DNA of 33,154 bases. It comes from Chara braunii. Taxonomy: Eukaryota > Streptophyta > Charophyceae > Charales > Characeae. Both the position numbers and the translations under genes were made by a program. The notes under the pieces are model-generated. The model did not search any database. It worked only from the letters and a program-made list of their open reading frames with translations, and was not told the DNA's origin. Location: contig BFEA01000175.1 in assembly GCA_003427395.1 (NCBI GenBank), positions 431,097 to 464,250 on the forward strand. Reading direction: 5' to 3'. Positions 16,122-25,323 of this stretch are shown here, piece after piece. How positions within the stretch are numbered: the first letter of the stretch is position 1; each line of letters begins with the position of its first letter.

Positions 16122-18465
16122 CCTCACGCCCCCTCGCGGTGTCCCGTACGGGGTCGCCGATCAGAGTTTTAGGAGGGGGGTGGCCGAGGATTTTTGGCCG
16201 TAAGGGTTGAGTCTCCCGGATGGAACGGGAGGCCCTCGTTTCGTGCCAGAGGTTTTCCCCGGAGTCGAACTGTCGCCGCGAAGTCCCGTGGGGGTCGGAT
16301 TACTCCGAAACAATAAAATCAAAAAGGTTTTCGCAAAAATGAACTGCCGTCATGCATCGGGACGGAAAAAGGCCTCAAGGGGAGAGGGCCATGGCGGCGG
16401 GAGATAAAACTTCGACCGTCAGGGGTTTGGGGGATAGGAGGTGGGTTCGAAGCCTTCAGGCCTCATCATTGTAAGGTGGGTTCGAAGCCTTCAGGCCTCA
16501 TCATCGACCTTACAAAGTGGCTGAACCCTCGGGTCTTTGCTGTGGAGGTGGTTAGTTCGAGGGCTTCAGGCATCGGCGTCGGACTCACAAAGTCTGCGCG
16601 AAAGTTTCCGGGAGGGTAAAGCGGCGGGAGGACTCGCCGGCATCTGAATTCGAAATTGCGCGGGCAGCGCCCCCGCACTACGGGAAAGCTCGGGGAAACG
16701 TGTCGCTCCCTCGTAACCGAGGACCAGCCGTCGCCACTTGAGTCCCCCTGGCGACACCAGCGACAATCAAACCGCGGCTGCCACGCGGCGTGAGCGGCCG
16801 ACCAGGGCAACACCGTCAAACCCGTATAAGGCAATATTAGAGTCGGGGAATCAAACCGATCAATCAGAACAAACCCGTTCCCCCTTATCTCACAAGCTCG
16901 AGGCGGGTCTTACCAACACACTTGCTCCGTCCGCCTCAGCGCGCGTCGTACGTCCGCATCGCAATAGACGCTGTCGTCATCTGCGATGGGGAAGGTCGGT
17001 AGGGAGATGAGACGATTGGAGGTGCGTCACCGTACGTGATGAACACGGGCAAGATCCCGCGTTCCCGGTCATCCGGACCAACACCGAATCCATGCAACAT
17101 TCGTCGCAACTCTTCTCTCTTGAAAGTGGGTGCGTAGGGGGAGGATGACGAAATCTAAGCTTTCTCCCCTTGGCGGGGGCGTCGACTGTCCGCACGGACG
17201 CAGGCGGTTGACGTCACCGGTACGTAGACGAGAAGCTCTAAAAGGCGATGACTGTTAGTTCAAAAGGAAGGCGATCAAAAAGAGAGGAAGAGAGAGAGAG
17301 TTACACCAAGACCACGCGAGAGCGCGGGAAAGGTCACGGAGGGGAGGGGAACAACCGGATCAACACACTTAAGCAGACGGTCCCCCAGTTCAGTTTTCCC
17401 CTTCCCCACCCGAACAAGTACATACACACATACATGCATGCAATCAACAAGTTGACAGGACATCTAATCATCCATGGACCTTCGACGTCACTCATGCGCA
17501 TAACCAGCTCCCATCACTCGGGGCTTCACACACACGATAGGCAGAGACAAAGCAGCAATNGAGATNAAAGCGAGTTCTTNTTGTACACAAAAANTTCAAT
17601 TAACTGCTGCCCCCAGGCGCAGCCTTCAAAACTTCCCAAGACCACCGACCACCATAGCCACAAGNCCCTGCCGCGGCCGGCGTCCAATCCCCACCANTGC
17701 TCGGTCCCTCNGACTGCTTCGCCCCGAGACTGCTGCGGGGTCCACCCCACGTCGTCACTCCGCCCGTCCTTGGGCTCGTCAAGCCTGTTCGGCGCCGCGA
17801 ACTCTCGCGCATAGCTCGCGCAGCATTGCAGCCGAGATCAAAGACGAGGAGAGGAGAGGGTTGCGCAAATTTATAGCGCGGGAGGCGGCGGGTTAACAGC
17901 GCGAGGTGCGGGCAGCGCAGGGTNTAGATGAGCAGGACAGGAGAGAGAGGTGGGGAGTTCGAGGGTTCGACCCGCGGGATTGCATGGCTACGTGATTGGG
18001 GTGTTCGTCCCAGTGGTGNGCGGTTTCCCGCTTTCCACATTGATCCGAGCATCCCAACTACGCAGCCAATCGCTTCGCGGAGGAAGACGGGGCAAGGATC
18101 AAGCTGGGCGTAGGGGGAGATGAAGAGTCCTGCATGGGGAAAATGCACGCAGCTAGAAGGGAAGATGGCGCGAGGATGCAAAGCAAGAAACGGGGATGCG
18201 AGACGCGCAAAGAAATCGGAGCTTGGGCGCGCGCGCAAAAATTCAAAAAGTCCCAACCGCCCCCGTTTCTTGGATTTCATACCGCGGCCGCTGTTCGCCC
18301 GCGGGAGTTATTAACCAAACAAAATGAAAAAGTCGTTTCAAAAAGAAAACAAAAGCAAAAAGAAAAAAAAATCCCTTTCTATCCGCGTTCGTACTTTCGG
18401 GGCTTCCGCGGGTTTTTTCCTTAGGGATATGGCAAGCCGCGCGGTACAGATCTGAGCTTATCACA
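16122..18465 (-). repeat. 3' LTR of the gypsy element (left copy, 2,344 bp)
   Basis: It matches 27180-29491 over its full length with small differences. It has an extra copy of about 40 bp (GTGGGTTCGAAGCCTTCAGG at both 16441 and 16478), and lacks a few bases near 16738. Nine positions are N at 17560-18019. Most are resolved in the other LTR, but the N at 17924 is also N there (28951). Open frames on the + strand of the LTR occur identically in both copies and have no recognisable domain. Confidence 0.95.
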
Positions 18466-18761
18466 TTTGTGATACGCAGGGGGTTCCGAAAAATTAGCAG
18501 TCTCCTGACTACTGATGTCATCAGATCTTGGATGATCGGGCGGCCTCTTCATCGTCATCTGGCCCGATCATCTTCCTAATCTACGTGGATGCATCCTGCA
18601 TCCTCCATCGCCTCCTCCCATAGTATACATTCGATCGGGCGGCCCCTTCATCGTCTTCTGGCCCGATCGGTATAGCGCGTATTGTCGCGCGAGCTTTAGA
18701 TCCGGAAAAGGAGAAGGAAAAGAAGAGAAGGAGAGGACAGGGGAGAGGTAGACGAGGGTGA
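18466..18761 (-). other. 3' untranslated region of the element
   Basis: In element sense this lies between the last stop codon and the 3' LTR. A polypurine tract is expected just before the LTR start, but the adjoining bases are GCGTATCACAAA, which is not purine-rich. They form TATCACAAATGTGATA with the LTR start. A strongly purine-rich stretch (18702-18750) is on the + strand, so it is pyrimidine-rich in element sense. Two hairpin units are annotated separately. Confidence 0.5.
18534..18668. repeat. Pair of 36-bp hairpin units GATCGGGC...GCCCGATC
   Basis: Units at 18534-18569 and 18633-18668 are near-identical (GATCGGGCGGCCTCTTCATC and GATCGGGCGGCCCCTTCATC). Each has perfect 8-bp inverted ends, GATCGGGC and GCCCGATC, around a 20-base loop. 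They start 99 bp apart in the 3' untranslated part of the retrotransposon, which suggests structured RNA signals (inference). Confidence 0.85.
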
Positions 18762-19217
18762 TTAGAGGAAGTGATCTATGTCGGGATTGAGAGGGGGCGG
18801 AATAGGTGGAAGAAAAGCGGCCATTGCCGCAGGAGTTGTCGGCGCATCTTCCTCATGGAAGTGATGCTGGACGAATGAGGGGTAAAGGAAAGCCCCTGGC
18901 ACATGAGAGAGGACACGGGGCGCCACATCCGCCACCGTTCGCACTACCCGCTTGCGCACCGATCGGGGCCCTGGACCCGTCATTACCACATGAGTCTCGG
19001 TGTAAGGCTGCCGCTCCCGCTTCTGCGCCGCGAAGACCAGGAAGTGGTACATCGCATTGGGACGCTGCCTGGTCTCGTAGACGAGCGTCCCAGCCAATCG
19101 CGCCGCAATACACCCTTGAAAAGGGGGTGTCAGATATGGCTCCCACGCTGGATCAGGGCGCGGCGCCCCCGCGATGGCCTCGAGCTTGATGGTGGCGGTC
19201 TCCACCATGAAGTCCAC
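18762..19217 (-). pseudogene. Extra region, C-terminal part (unknown protein gamma, 151 codons)
   Basis: I do not recognise this protein. It is probably the continuation of the protein ending at 19130: the reading frames overlap at 19130-19217, and a one-base slip near 19220 would lead from the VIDIS repeat into it. It has a compact predicted core with alternating hydrophobic stretches (TLVYETR, MYHFLVFAAQ, THVVMTG, RVVRTVADVAPRVL), then a Pro/Ala-rich end, and it finishes at a stop 300 bp before the 3' LTR. The position is where env-like or accessory genes sit in some gypsy elements, but there is no signal peptide or transmembrane segment. Confidence 0.5.
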
Positions 19218-20182
19218 CTCGGTCGGATGCTAATGTCAATGACCGAGGCACCCCGAGGTGGCTGGCGGGAACGTGGACCGTCCGGCTCGGATGAACTACT
19301 AATGTCAATGACCGGGGCACCCCGGGGTGGCTGGCGGGAACGGGGAGGTCCCGCGAGGACGGGGGGTCTGGATATGGGATCAGGAAATCCCATTTGGCTT
19401 CCTCCTCCGGTTGCTGCTACTGATGATGGCCCGACTCCATCAAGATTGAGATCGGGCACACGCAGAACGGGCGGCGATGGCACGATAGTCTCCTTAACGA
19501 GCGACACCGCACTCCTAGGCACAGGGTCAGGAATCCGCGTACGCGCGGACTGAATCACCTCCTCGCCGCCGCCGATCCTGCTGCCTTGCGCTCCTGGCGA
19601 TGGGTGGTGTCTCTTCCTCTTCGGCGTCTTCTTGGGGGCCTTCGGTGGCGCTGGTCGAGAATACGACGAGGGAGGACGCAACGACTTTTCCTCTGGGAAG
19701 TCCTCCAATCTCTCCGCGCGCTGCGCAATGTAAACCGGGATGATGACCGCATTGTACGTTCTCCGCGGGGCCGTCGCTGTCCGCAATCGTGGTTGGATCT
19801 CCTCCTCCTCGCTCGCGATAACTTGCGCAATGGAGAGGAGCTCAAGATGTATGAGCTCCAGCAATCCCGGATCAATTGTCTGGAGCTGGGCGAAGGGGTA
19901 CAGCGCCACCGTCCCTTCCTTCTCCGCTGGCTTGGGCCACATGATGACGTAGTAAACAACGAAGTGCTCCCCGATAGCGTGGTGTTCGTGATCCACGAAG
20001 AACCGGAACATCCCCAGTGCCATCGACTTGTACAGTGCATCGTGCAACTCCCACGCGTCTTCGTCGGTGAAGGGCAGCGGCTCCACGTCAGTTAGCTCCA
20101 AGTATTTTGAGAACTCGCGCATAGGATAAGGGCCCTCCGTGAGCTGGTAGGGGAGGGTGGTGTAGGAGAAGAAGGGAGACAT
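19130..20182 (-). CDS. Extra region, unknown protein beta (350 codons) with NLS-like and SIM-like motifs
   Basis: The frame opens at ATG directly after a stop (TAAATG). Residues 1-25 are the leader shared with the upstream alpha frames (PFFSYTTLPYQLTEGPYP region). Residues 26-150 look globular, with FRFFVDHEHHAIGEHFVVYY and an acidic EEEEIQ. Around residues 180-200 a basic tract, KAPKKTPKRKRHH, looks like a nuclear localisation signal. Near the C terminus VIDISSSSEPD, then VIDIS again, resemble SUMO-interacting motifs (hydrophobic core followed by Ser/acidic residues) in a tandem 60-bp repeat. The last 25 or so residues look out of frame. No known family recognised and no membrane segment seen. 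A nuclear accessory role is inferred from motifs alone. Confidence 0.55.
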   Translation of the reverse strand: MSPFFSYTTLPYQLTEGPYPMREFSKYLELTDVEPLPFTDEDAWELHDALYKSMALGMFRFFVDHEHHAIGEHFVVYYVIMWPKPAEKEGTVALYPFAQLQTIDPGLLELIHLELLSIAQVIASEEEEIQPRLRTATAPRRTYNAVIIPVYIAQRAERLEDFPEEKSLRPPSSYSRPAPPKAPKKTPKRKRHHPSPGAQGSRIGGGEEVIQSARTRIPDPVPRSAVSLVKETIVPSPPVLRVPDLNLDGVGPSSVAATGGGSQMGFPDPISRPPVLAGPPRSRQPPRGAPVIDISSSSEPDGPRSRQPPRGASVIDISIRPRWTSWWRPPPSSSRPSRGRRALIQRGSHI

Positions 20183-20957
20183 TTAGTACGGGACAGGGGG
20201 AATAGCTTGGAAGTTGAGAGGAGCAGCGGGAGGGAGAAGCGCGGGGAGCTGCGTCACCAACGCAATCGGTCCGTCCTCTGCCCTACGCAGCAGCACCTCG
20301 TGGGCTGTGAACCGGTGGCCCCCGCCGTCCTTGCAATCTGGCCACTGATCTGGCCGCTTCTACCGCGTACAAAGCTGCGCGCCGGCTCCCGATTCGGCTG
20401 CGGTAGGATCGTCAAGTCTCCGATGAAGGTGGCCACACTGTGCACGAAGTTGGGTGCCACCTGGAGCGGGCGGAACTCAATGAATACTCGGGTCGTCTCC
20501 CGACCAGGCAACTGCGTTACGTCCACGTACACCCCTGCATTCGTCAGCCGATCGCAAAGCAACGAGAACTCGCGCATAGGATAAGGGCCCTCCGTGAGCT
20601 GGTAGGGGAAGGTGGTGTAGGAGAAGAAGGGAGGCATTTAGTACGGGACATGGGGAATAGCTTGGAAGTTGAGAGGAGCAGCGGGAGGGAGAAGTGCGGG
20701 GAGCTGCGGCACCAACGCAATCGGTCCGTCCTCTGCCCTACGCAGCAGCACCTCGTGGGCTGTGAATCGGTGGCCCCCCCGTCCTTGCAATTTGGCCACT
20801 GATCTGGCCGCTTCTACCGCGTATTCGCGCACAAAGCTGCGCGCCGGCTCCCAATTCGGCTGCGGTAGGATCGTCAAGTCTCCGATGAAGGTGGCCACAC
20901 TGTGCACGAAGTTGGGTGTCACCTGGAGTGTGCGGAACTCAATGAATACTCGGGTCG
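20109..20957. repeat. Tandem duplication, period about 455 bp, in the retroelement
   Basis: GAGAACTCGCGCATAGGATA at 20109 recurs at 20564, and both copies run about 380-390 bp to GAATACTCGGGTCG (ending at about 20488 and 20957). Differences are scattered substitutions, an 8-bp deletion and a 2-bp indel. The duplication created the alpha1-alpha2-beta arrangement with a shared leader. Confidence 0.85.
20183..20637 (-). pseudogene. Extra region, unknown protein alpha, copy 2 (frameshifted)
   Basis: It opens at ATG in a TAAATG stop-start and carries the same 25-residue leader as beta. It then reads LLCDRLTNAGVYVDVTQLPG and FVHSVATFIGDLTILPQPN. An 8-bp deletion relative to copy 1 near 20373 (CGCGTACAAAGC against CGCGTATTCGCGCACAAAGC) shifts the frame and replaces the C-terminal half; that frame stops at 20254. 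The block is one half of a tandem duplication with a period of about 455 bp. Function unknown. Confidence 0.5.
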
Positions 20958-20967
20958 AGGGGCTCAT
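20638..20967 (-). CDS. Extra region, unknown protein alpha, copy 1 (109 codons, N-terminally incomplete)
   Basis: It reads FVHSVATFIGDLTILPQPN, then FVREYAVEAARSVAKLQG and RFTAHEVLLRRAEDGP, ending PLNFQAIPHVPY at TAA immediately before the ATG of copy 2. The leader seen in copy 2 is missing and MSPST replaces it, so the N terminus was lost at the duplication border. The pattern of short beta-like and helical segments suggests a small folded domain, but I recognise no family. Confidence 0.5.
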   Translation of the reverse strand: MSPSTRVFIEFRTLQVTPNFVHSVATFIGDLTILPQPNWEPARSFVREYAVEAARSVAKLQGRGGHRFTAHEVLLRRAEDGPIALVPQLPALLPPAAPLNFQAIPHVPY

Positions 20968-21197
20968 GCTCCGGCTGGCGATGGTTCATCCTGCTCCCTG
21001 AAACTTTCAGCACCAACGGACGAGGAAGATCGGGAAAAGGAGGAGGATGAGAATGAAGAAGGAGAGGGTGATCTCGCAGGAGCGGGGGTCCGTAGGGGAC
21101 CTAGTGATGACTGGAAAGGCTGCAGCGCAGCCGTGTGCTGTGTCAGCGGTCGGGCCTTGGAGTTGTGACGGGGAATCAGCTTCACGGAGTGCTGTCC

Positions 21198-22496
21198 CTA
21201 TGTGCCAACTTCCGTGACCTGGTAAATGCCTGTGTAGCGCGGGTGGATCTTGGAGGAGCGCGCAGATTTTTGTTCCTGCACCAAGTCCCCAACTTTATAG
21301 CGGGGCAGTGGTCCCGTCGACGCGTGGCGATACTCGTAGTCACGGATTTGCCATTGATGGGTCCGATCTACGGCCTGCTATCGACGGCGAGCTAACGGGG
21401 GATAGACCCTAGCCATTAAGTCCATGTAGTGGCGGGCCTTGTCTCGATTCTGGGCCCGTGTTGCTCTAACTTCCGTACCTACTAAGGGGGACAATTGCAC
21501 CCGAGGGACACTATTGGTTCTCAGTTGAAAGGGGGACACCCCAGTACTACTGTGTGGGGTAGCCCGATATACGGCCAAGATGTGATCGACAATGACCGGC
21601 CAGGGCCGGGTGTCTCCCGCAGTGATATTCCGTCTAGGGGCGGTCTTAATCAGTCGGTTGGCATTCTCTGCCAGGCCGTTGGCTTGAGGCCAATGCCCCG
21701 ACGAGTAGATAATCTTAACGTCCGCTCGGACTAGGTGACATTCTACTTCGCCTTGAAATTTCGACCCGACCCATTGTCCATGTGTACCTCTTCTACGTCT
21801 AGATGCATGCACAAAAATCGGTTTACGTACCAGGCTACCTCCTGCGAATTCCGGCTGGGCATAGGGTATGCCTTGATCCATTTCGAAAAATGATCGACGG
21901 CCACTAAAAGAACATTGAGTTCTCCCTGATCGATCAGGGCCTCTCGGAACGTTGATATCCGTCGTATCGATGCTAACCCTCTGAAAGGGGCGCTCTACCC
22001 GAGTGGGCACCATCGTCCGAGGCATCTGTACCGGCGCCTTGTCCGCCGCGCAGGCCGGGCAATTCTGAACGATGTATTTCACATCTTTCCGAATTCCCGA
22101 CCAGTACCATCCGTTCTTTTCGATGGCTTTTTTCGTGTATTTGACCGTGAAATGGACCGCATCCTCTTCATGAGCGGCGCGTGTCCAATCGAACCTAGCG
22201 AGAGGGTGTGGAACCGTCAACCAGTTAGACTCTCCGTCGTCATCGACCTTTCGTTTTTGTAACTTCGGGCCCTGCCAACGATAGTCCTGCGCCCGCTCCG
22301 TGACTCTTCGCCTCTCGGCTTTGGTAAGTTCTGACAGCGAGTCGCCTGACAGCCTCCGTAGCAATAGAAGGTCCGTCCAGACTTCTGCCCGTCGGGGCAC
22401 TTGGCGCGAATCCGTCGGTTGTTCTAGTGTCCAGATACCGCTTCTCGTTAGGGACTTGGTCCGTTCTACAGTTGGGACAGACCCAGGTCTTTTCAC
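21198..22496 (-). pseudogene. Integrase (Ty3/gypsy), frameshifted
   Basis: Integrase inserts the cDNA into the host genome. The N-terminal zinc-binding HHCC region is visible as AAHEEDAVHF...QNCPACAADK. The catalytic core starts with RVSIDTTDI (first Asp). The middle, including VAVDHFSKWIKAYP and VHMDNGSG (second Asp), is readable only in a shifted frame (about 21750-21930). The original frame resumes at PQANGLAENANRLIKT with the catalytic Glu, then HSSTGVSPF. After a stop at 21378, a further frame to 21198 gives a GPY/F-like module with YKVGDLVQEQ and YTGIYQVTEV. There is no chromodomain. At least three frame breaks make it inactive as written. Confidence 0.85.
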
Positions 22497-22557
22497 TTCA
22501 GTATCTAACGCACTGTTCGTGAGATTTGACCGTATGACACTGACTACACTGTACCCA
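22468..22557 (-). pseudogene. PHD-type zinc-finger motif between RNase H and integrase, interrupted by a stop
   Basis: One minus-strand frame reads WVQCSQCHTVKSHEQCVRY, a TGA, then SEKTWVCPNC. The spacing is C-x2-C-x5-H-x2-C-x10-C-x2-C with a Trp before the first Cys and another two residues before the last pair. That fits the last six zinc ligands of a PHD finger (C4HC3). The first Cys pair is not visible. A ZF-CW domain is less likely because of the CPNC end. PHD fingers read histone tails; a targeting role here is inference. Confidence 0.55.
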
Positions 22558-22645
22558 TAAAAGAAAACTGGGCCCTCCCGGATGTGACCCCTCTTGGTCT
22601 GGGATCATAGGCAAGGTTCAGAAGAAACAGGGACTTAGATGTGTT

Positions 22646-23400
22646 TCAGAGGACGAGTTGGGGAAAGACGAGAGAGCGAGGGAGTTGGATGAGGGCAAAG
22701 AGATAGCGTCTGCCATCTCCGATGAAACCTCCATTCCGGACTCGGGCGTCGTCCTTACGCAGCACGTGTAGCTCCCCGTAGTGCGGTTTCGTCGCCGCGA
22801 CTTCTGGCCTCCACGGAATGAGTCGCTCGTTAGCGGGACACTTGTTGGGTGGTAGGAGGCGCGTCAATCCATCGGCGTTACCATGCTGACGCGTGGTACG
22901 GTGGCGGATGTTGAAGTCATAGTCCTGCAGACGCACCGCCCACCTTCCTAGCATCCCCGTGTAGTCTGTGTTGTTGCGCAGGGACAGCGGTGGCTGATGA
23001 TCCGTTACCAGCACAAATTTCTGGCCGTAGAGATACGGTCGGAAATGCTGAATCCCCCACACCACCGGCAGGCATTCGCCTTTGCACGCTTCGTAATTAG
23101 TCTGCGCCTGGCTCAGCGTCTTGGACGCATACTCAATGACGTGCTCCCTTCCGTCCTTCCCATGCTGAATCAGCACCGCCGATATCGCCTGCAGCTGCCA
23201 GTCGGTGTACAGTGCGAATGGTCTTGTCGGGTCGGGACGCGCCAACACAGGAGCAGATGTCAGAGCCTTCAATGCCTGAAACGCCGCTTCGCATTCCGGC
23301 GTCCAGATCAGCTGCTCCTCTTTCTTTAGCAGGTTCGTGAGGGGCTTCGCTACATTGGCAAACCCCTTGATGAAGCGTCGGTAATAGGATGGCAGCCCCA
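22646..23400 (-). CDS. RNase H domain of gypsy pol
   Basis: RNase H removes the RNA strand during reverse transcription. The frame begins with the end of the reverse transcriptase connection (FLGLPSYYRRFIKGFANVAK in the upstream piece, repeated here). It then has FALYTDWQLQAISAVLIQ (first catalytic Asp), EYASKTLSQAQTNYEACKGE (Glu region), WGIQHFRPYLYGQKFVLVTD (third Asp) and HGNADGLTR (last Asp). Gypsy RNase H usually has TDAS where this has TDWQ. The C-terminal 60 residues are unfamiliar and probably shifted out of frame before the zinc-finger motif. Confidence 0.88.
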
Positions 23401-23495
23401 CTGTCTCTTATACACATCTATTAGCAGGTTCGTGAGGGGCTTCGCTACATTGGCAAACCCCTTGATGAAGCGTCGGTAATAGGATGGCAGCCCCA
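23326..23495. other. Mosaic-end adapter with 75-bp duplication inside pol (assembly artefact)
   Basis: CTGTCTCTTATACACATCT occupies 23401-23419, followed by one A. The 75 bases at 23326-23400 are repeated at 23421-23495. Inserted length is 95 bp (not a multiple of three). The translation across it contains IDVYKRQ and, from the other side, MCIRDS, which are telltale translations of this adapter. Without the 95 bp, the reverse transcriptase and RNase H frames agree. Confidence 0.96.
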
Positions 23496-25323
23496 GAAAA
23501 GCCCGAACCTGGGTGAGTGTGACCGGCGTCGGGGCTTTTTGAACTGCTGCCACCTTCCTCGGATCCGGTTTTAGTCCCTCGATCGTAACGATGTACCCCA
23601 GGAATGAGATCTCTGACAAGAAGAACTCGCTTTTCTCCGAGGCCACTTTGAACCCCGCATCTTTCAGTGCATGCAAAACCCACTCGATGTGCTCCACGTG
23701 GTACTCGTGTGTTTTTGAAAAGACCAAAATATCATCCATGTACACAATCACGTAGAAATTGATCAGGGGCTGGGTTAGTCGGGTTTTGTTAACGAACTGA
23801 GCGAAGGCCATATTCATGGCCCACTGAAACGTTGCAGGGGCGTTACAAATTCCCGTGGGACACCGGACCCATTGCCACGTGCCCTCAAATAGGACAAAAG
23901 CGATTTTGGGTCGGTCCTCCGGTCGGACTGCGACGTGGTGAAAACCGTGTCGGATATCGAACTTGGAAAAGATTCGAGCGGCCCCGATAGCATCGAACAA
24001 ATCATCGATTCGCGGCAAGGGATACACATCTTTGGTAGTGATGGAGTTCAATTTTTGGTAGTCGATACATACCCGGACCGAACCATTTTGTTTTGGCACG
24101 AGGACCACGGGAAAAGACCACGGTCCCAGCGATGGTTCGACCCACCACAACCGCTCGAATTCCCGTACCCTTTCCAAGGCCAGCTGTCTTTCTTTAAGGG
24201 AATATTGGTACGGTCGGCAATGTATCGGGGCGTGATCCCCGGTGTCAATCGCGTGTTGTATCAAAGGGGTTGGTCGTATGTCGTGGTCCTGAATACTGAC
24301 GGCCTTAGGATAGGCCCGTATAACCGCCAAGAGGAGGCGTTTGTATTCGTTCGGAACACGGTCTGGTAACTGAACTTCTACGGTTCCTCTAGGAAAGGAG
24401 ACCGTCGTCGGAACCGTGGGGACCGCCGCGTTGGCATCGGGCGAGGGCCCAAACAAAGAGTTGTCGGTTTTCGCCGAAAGGACCGTCGCAATAAGTTGAC
24501 TGTCCGTCGAACTCATCGGCTCGCTTTCCATGTCACTGTCACTATCCAGTTCGGGTTCGGTCGAGGGTTCTACNGAAAAGGCCTGCGCCAGTTCCCTCGG
24601 TCCCCACCGATACTCCCTTGTTCGGGGTTGAAACGACACCCCCTCTTTTAGGAGTATCGCGACTTTTTCATTCGTGAGTAGGGGTCGTGGGGGTCGAAAA
24701 GATAAATCACACAGCCCCCTCAGCTCGGTAAATCTTTCAGGTAGGGGGTCCGTCTTGAGATATAAGGACGCAGGGGGTTCCGAAAGGTCAGCTATTCGGG
24801 ACACCCTCAGCATGGGTTCCCCCTGCACCACGGAGGAGAACGCGTGCGACCAATTGGACTCGCTCCGAACGATTTCCAGTGGTTCTCGCCGCCACGAATG
24901 GCGCCACCGATCCTGAATTCGGATCGGATATCGATCGGGTACCTCAGTCTCGTTAGTTTCCATCGAGGGTTCGTTTTCGTCTGGTGACAGGCGTCGGATC
25001 ATGTTGATTTGATGGGCTTTCGTGGTGAGGCGAGGCGCCGGTTGGATGCGCATGCGCACCGCCAGTCTCATTGGTATCGTTTGGGGTTTGGGGTGGGCCG
25101 ATGTGAGCACCACCTTACAACTGTCGAAGTGCATTCGCGCTCCGACCGCCGCCTGCCACGGAATGCCTAGCAGAACATCATACGCCTGTACATCCAGCAC
25201 GATCACGTCACACAAACAATGCACCCGCCCCACCCGTATAGGCATGTTCGTTATTCGACCTTTACAATGAATACTGTCCTCCGTAGCGGATATATACAGT
25301 TCATCCAGTCGGAGGGGCTGGAC
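23420..25323 (-). CDS. Protease C-terminal part and reverse transcriptase of gypsy pol
   Basis: The start carries the second half of the aspartic protease, VIVLDVQAYDVLLGIPW. After a linker, reverse transcriptase begins near WSFPVVLVPKQNGSVRVCID and continues through KLNSITTKDVYPLPRIDDLF, FSKFDIRHGFHHVAV, PTGICNAPATFQWAMN and VIVYMDDILVFSKT, with the YMDD catalytic box at 23731-23742. FLGYIVTIEGLKPDP and LGLPSYYRRFIKGFANVAKP follow. The frame is open to the adapter artefact at 23420. One N (24574) lies in the linker. A TAG at 25324 separates it from the first half of the protease. The frame and motifs are otherwise intact. Confidence 0.93.

Noticed and set aside
17248-17814. 188-codon + strand open frame in the left LTR, repeated at 28275
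   Set aside because: It lies in LTR sequence antisense to the element, contains a GAGA repeat and several Ns, and has no recognisable domain. Its identity in both copies only reflects LTR identity.
18702-18750. Polypurine tract of the retrotransposon
   Set aside because: It is purine-rich on the + strand, but the element is encoded on the minus strand, and it lies 240 bp away from the LTR border.
18762-20967. Envelope gene
   Set aside because: The position fits, but there is no signal peptide, hydrophobic membrane segment, Cys-rich ectodomain or cleavage site in any of the frames.
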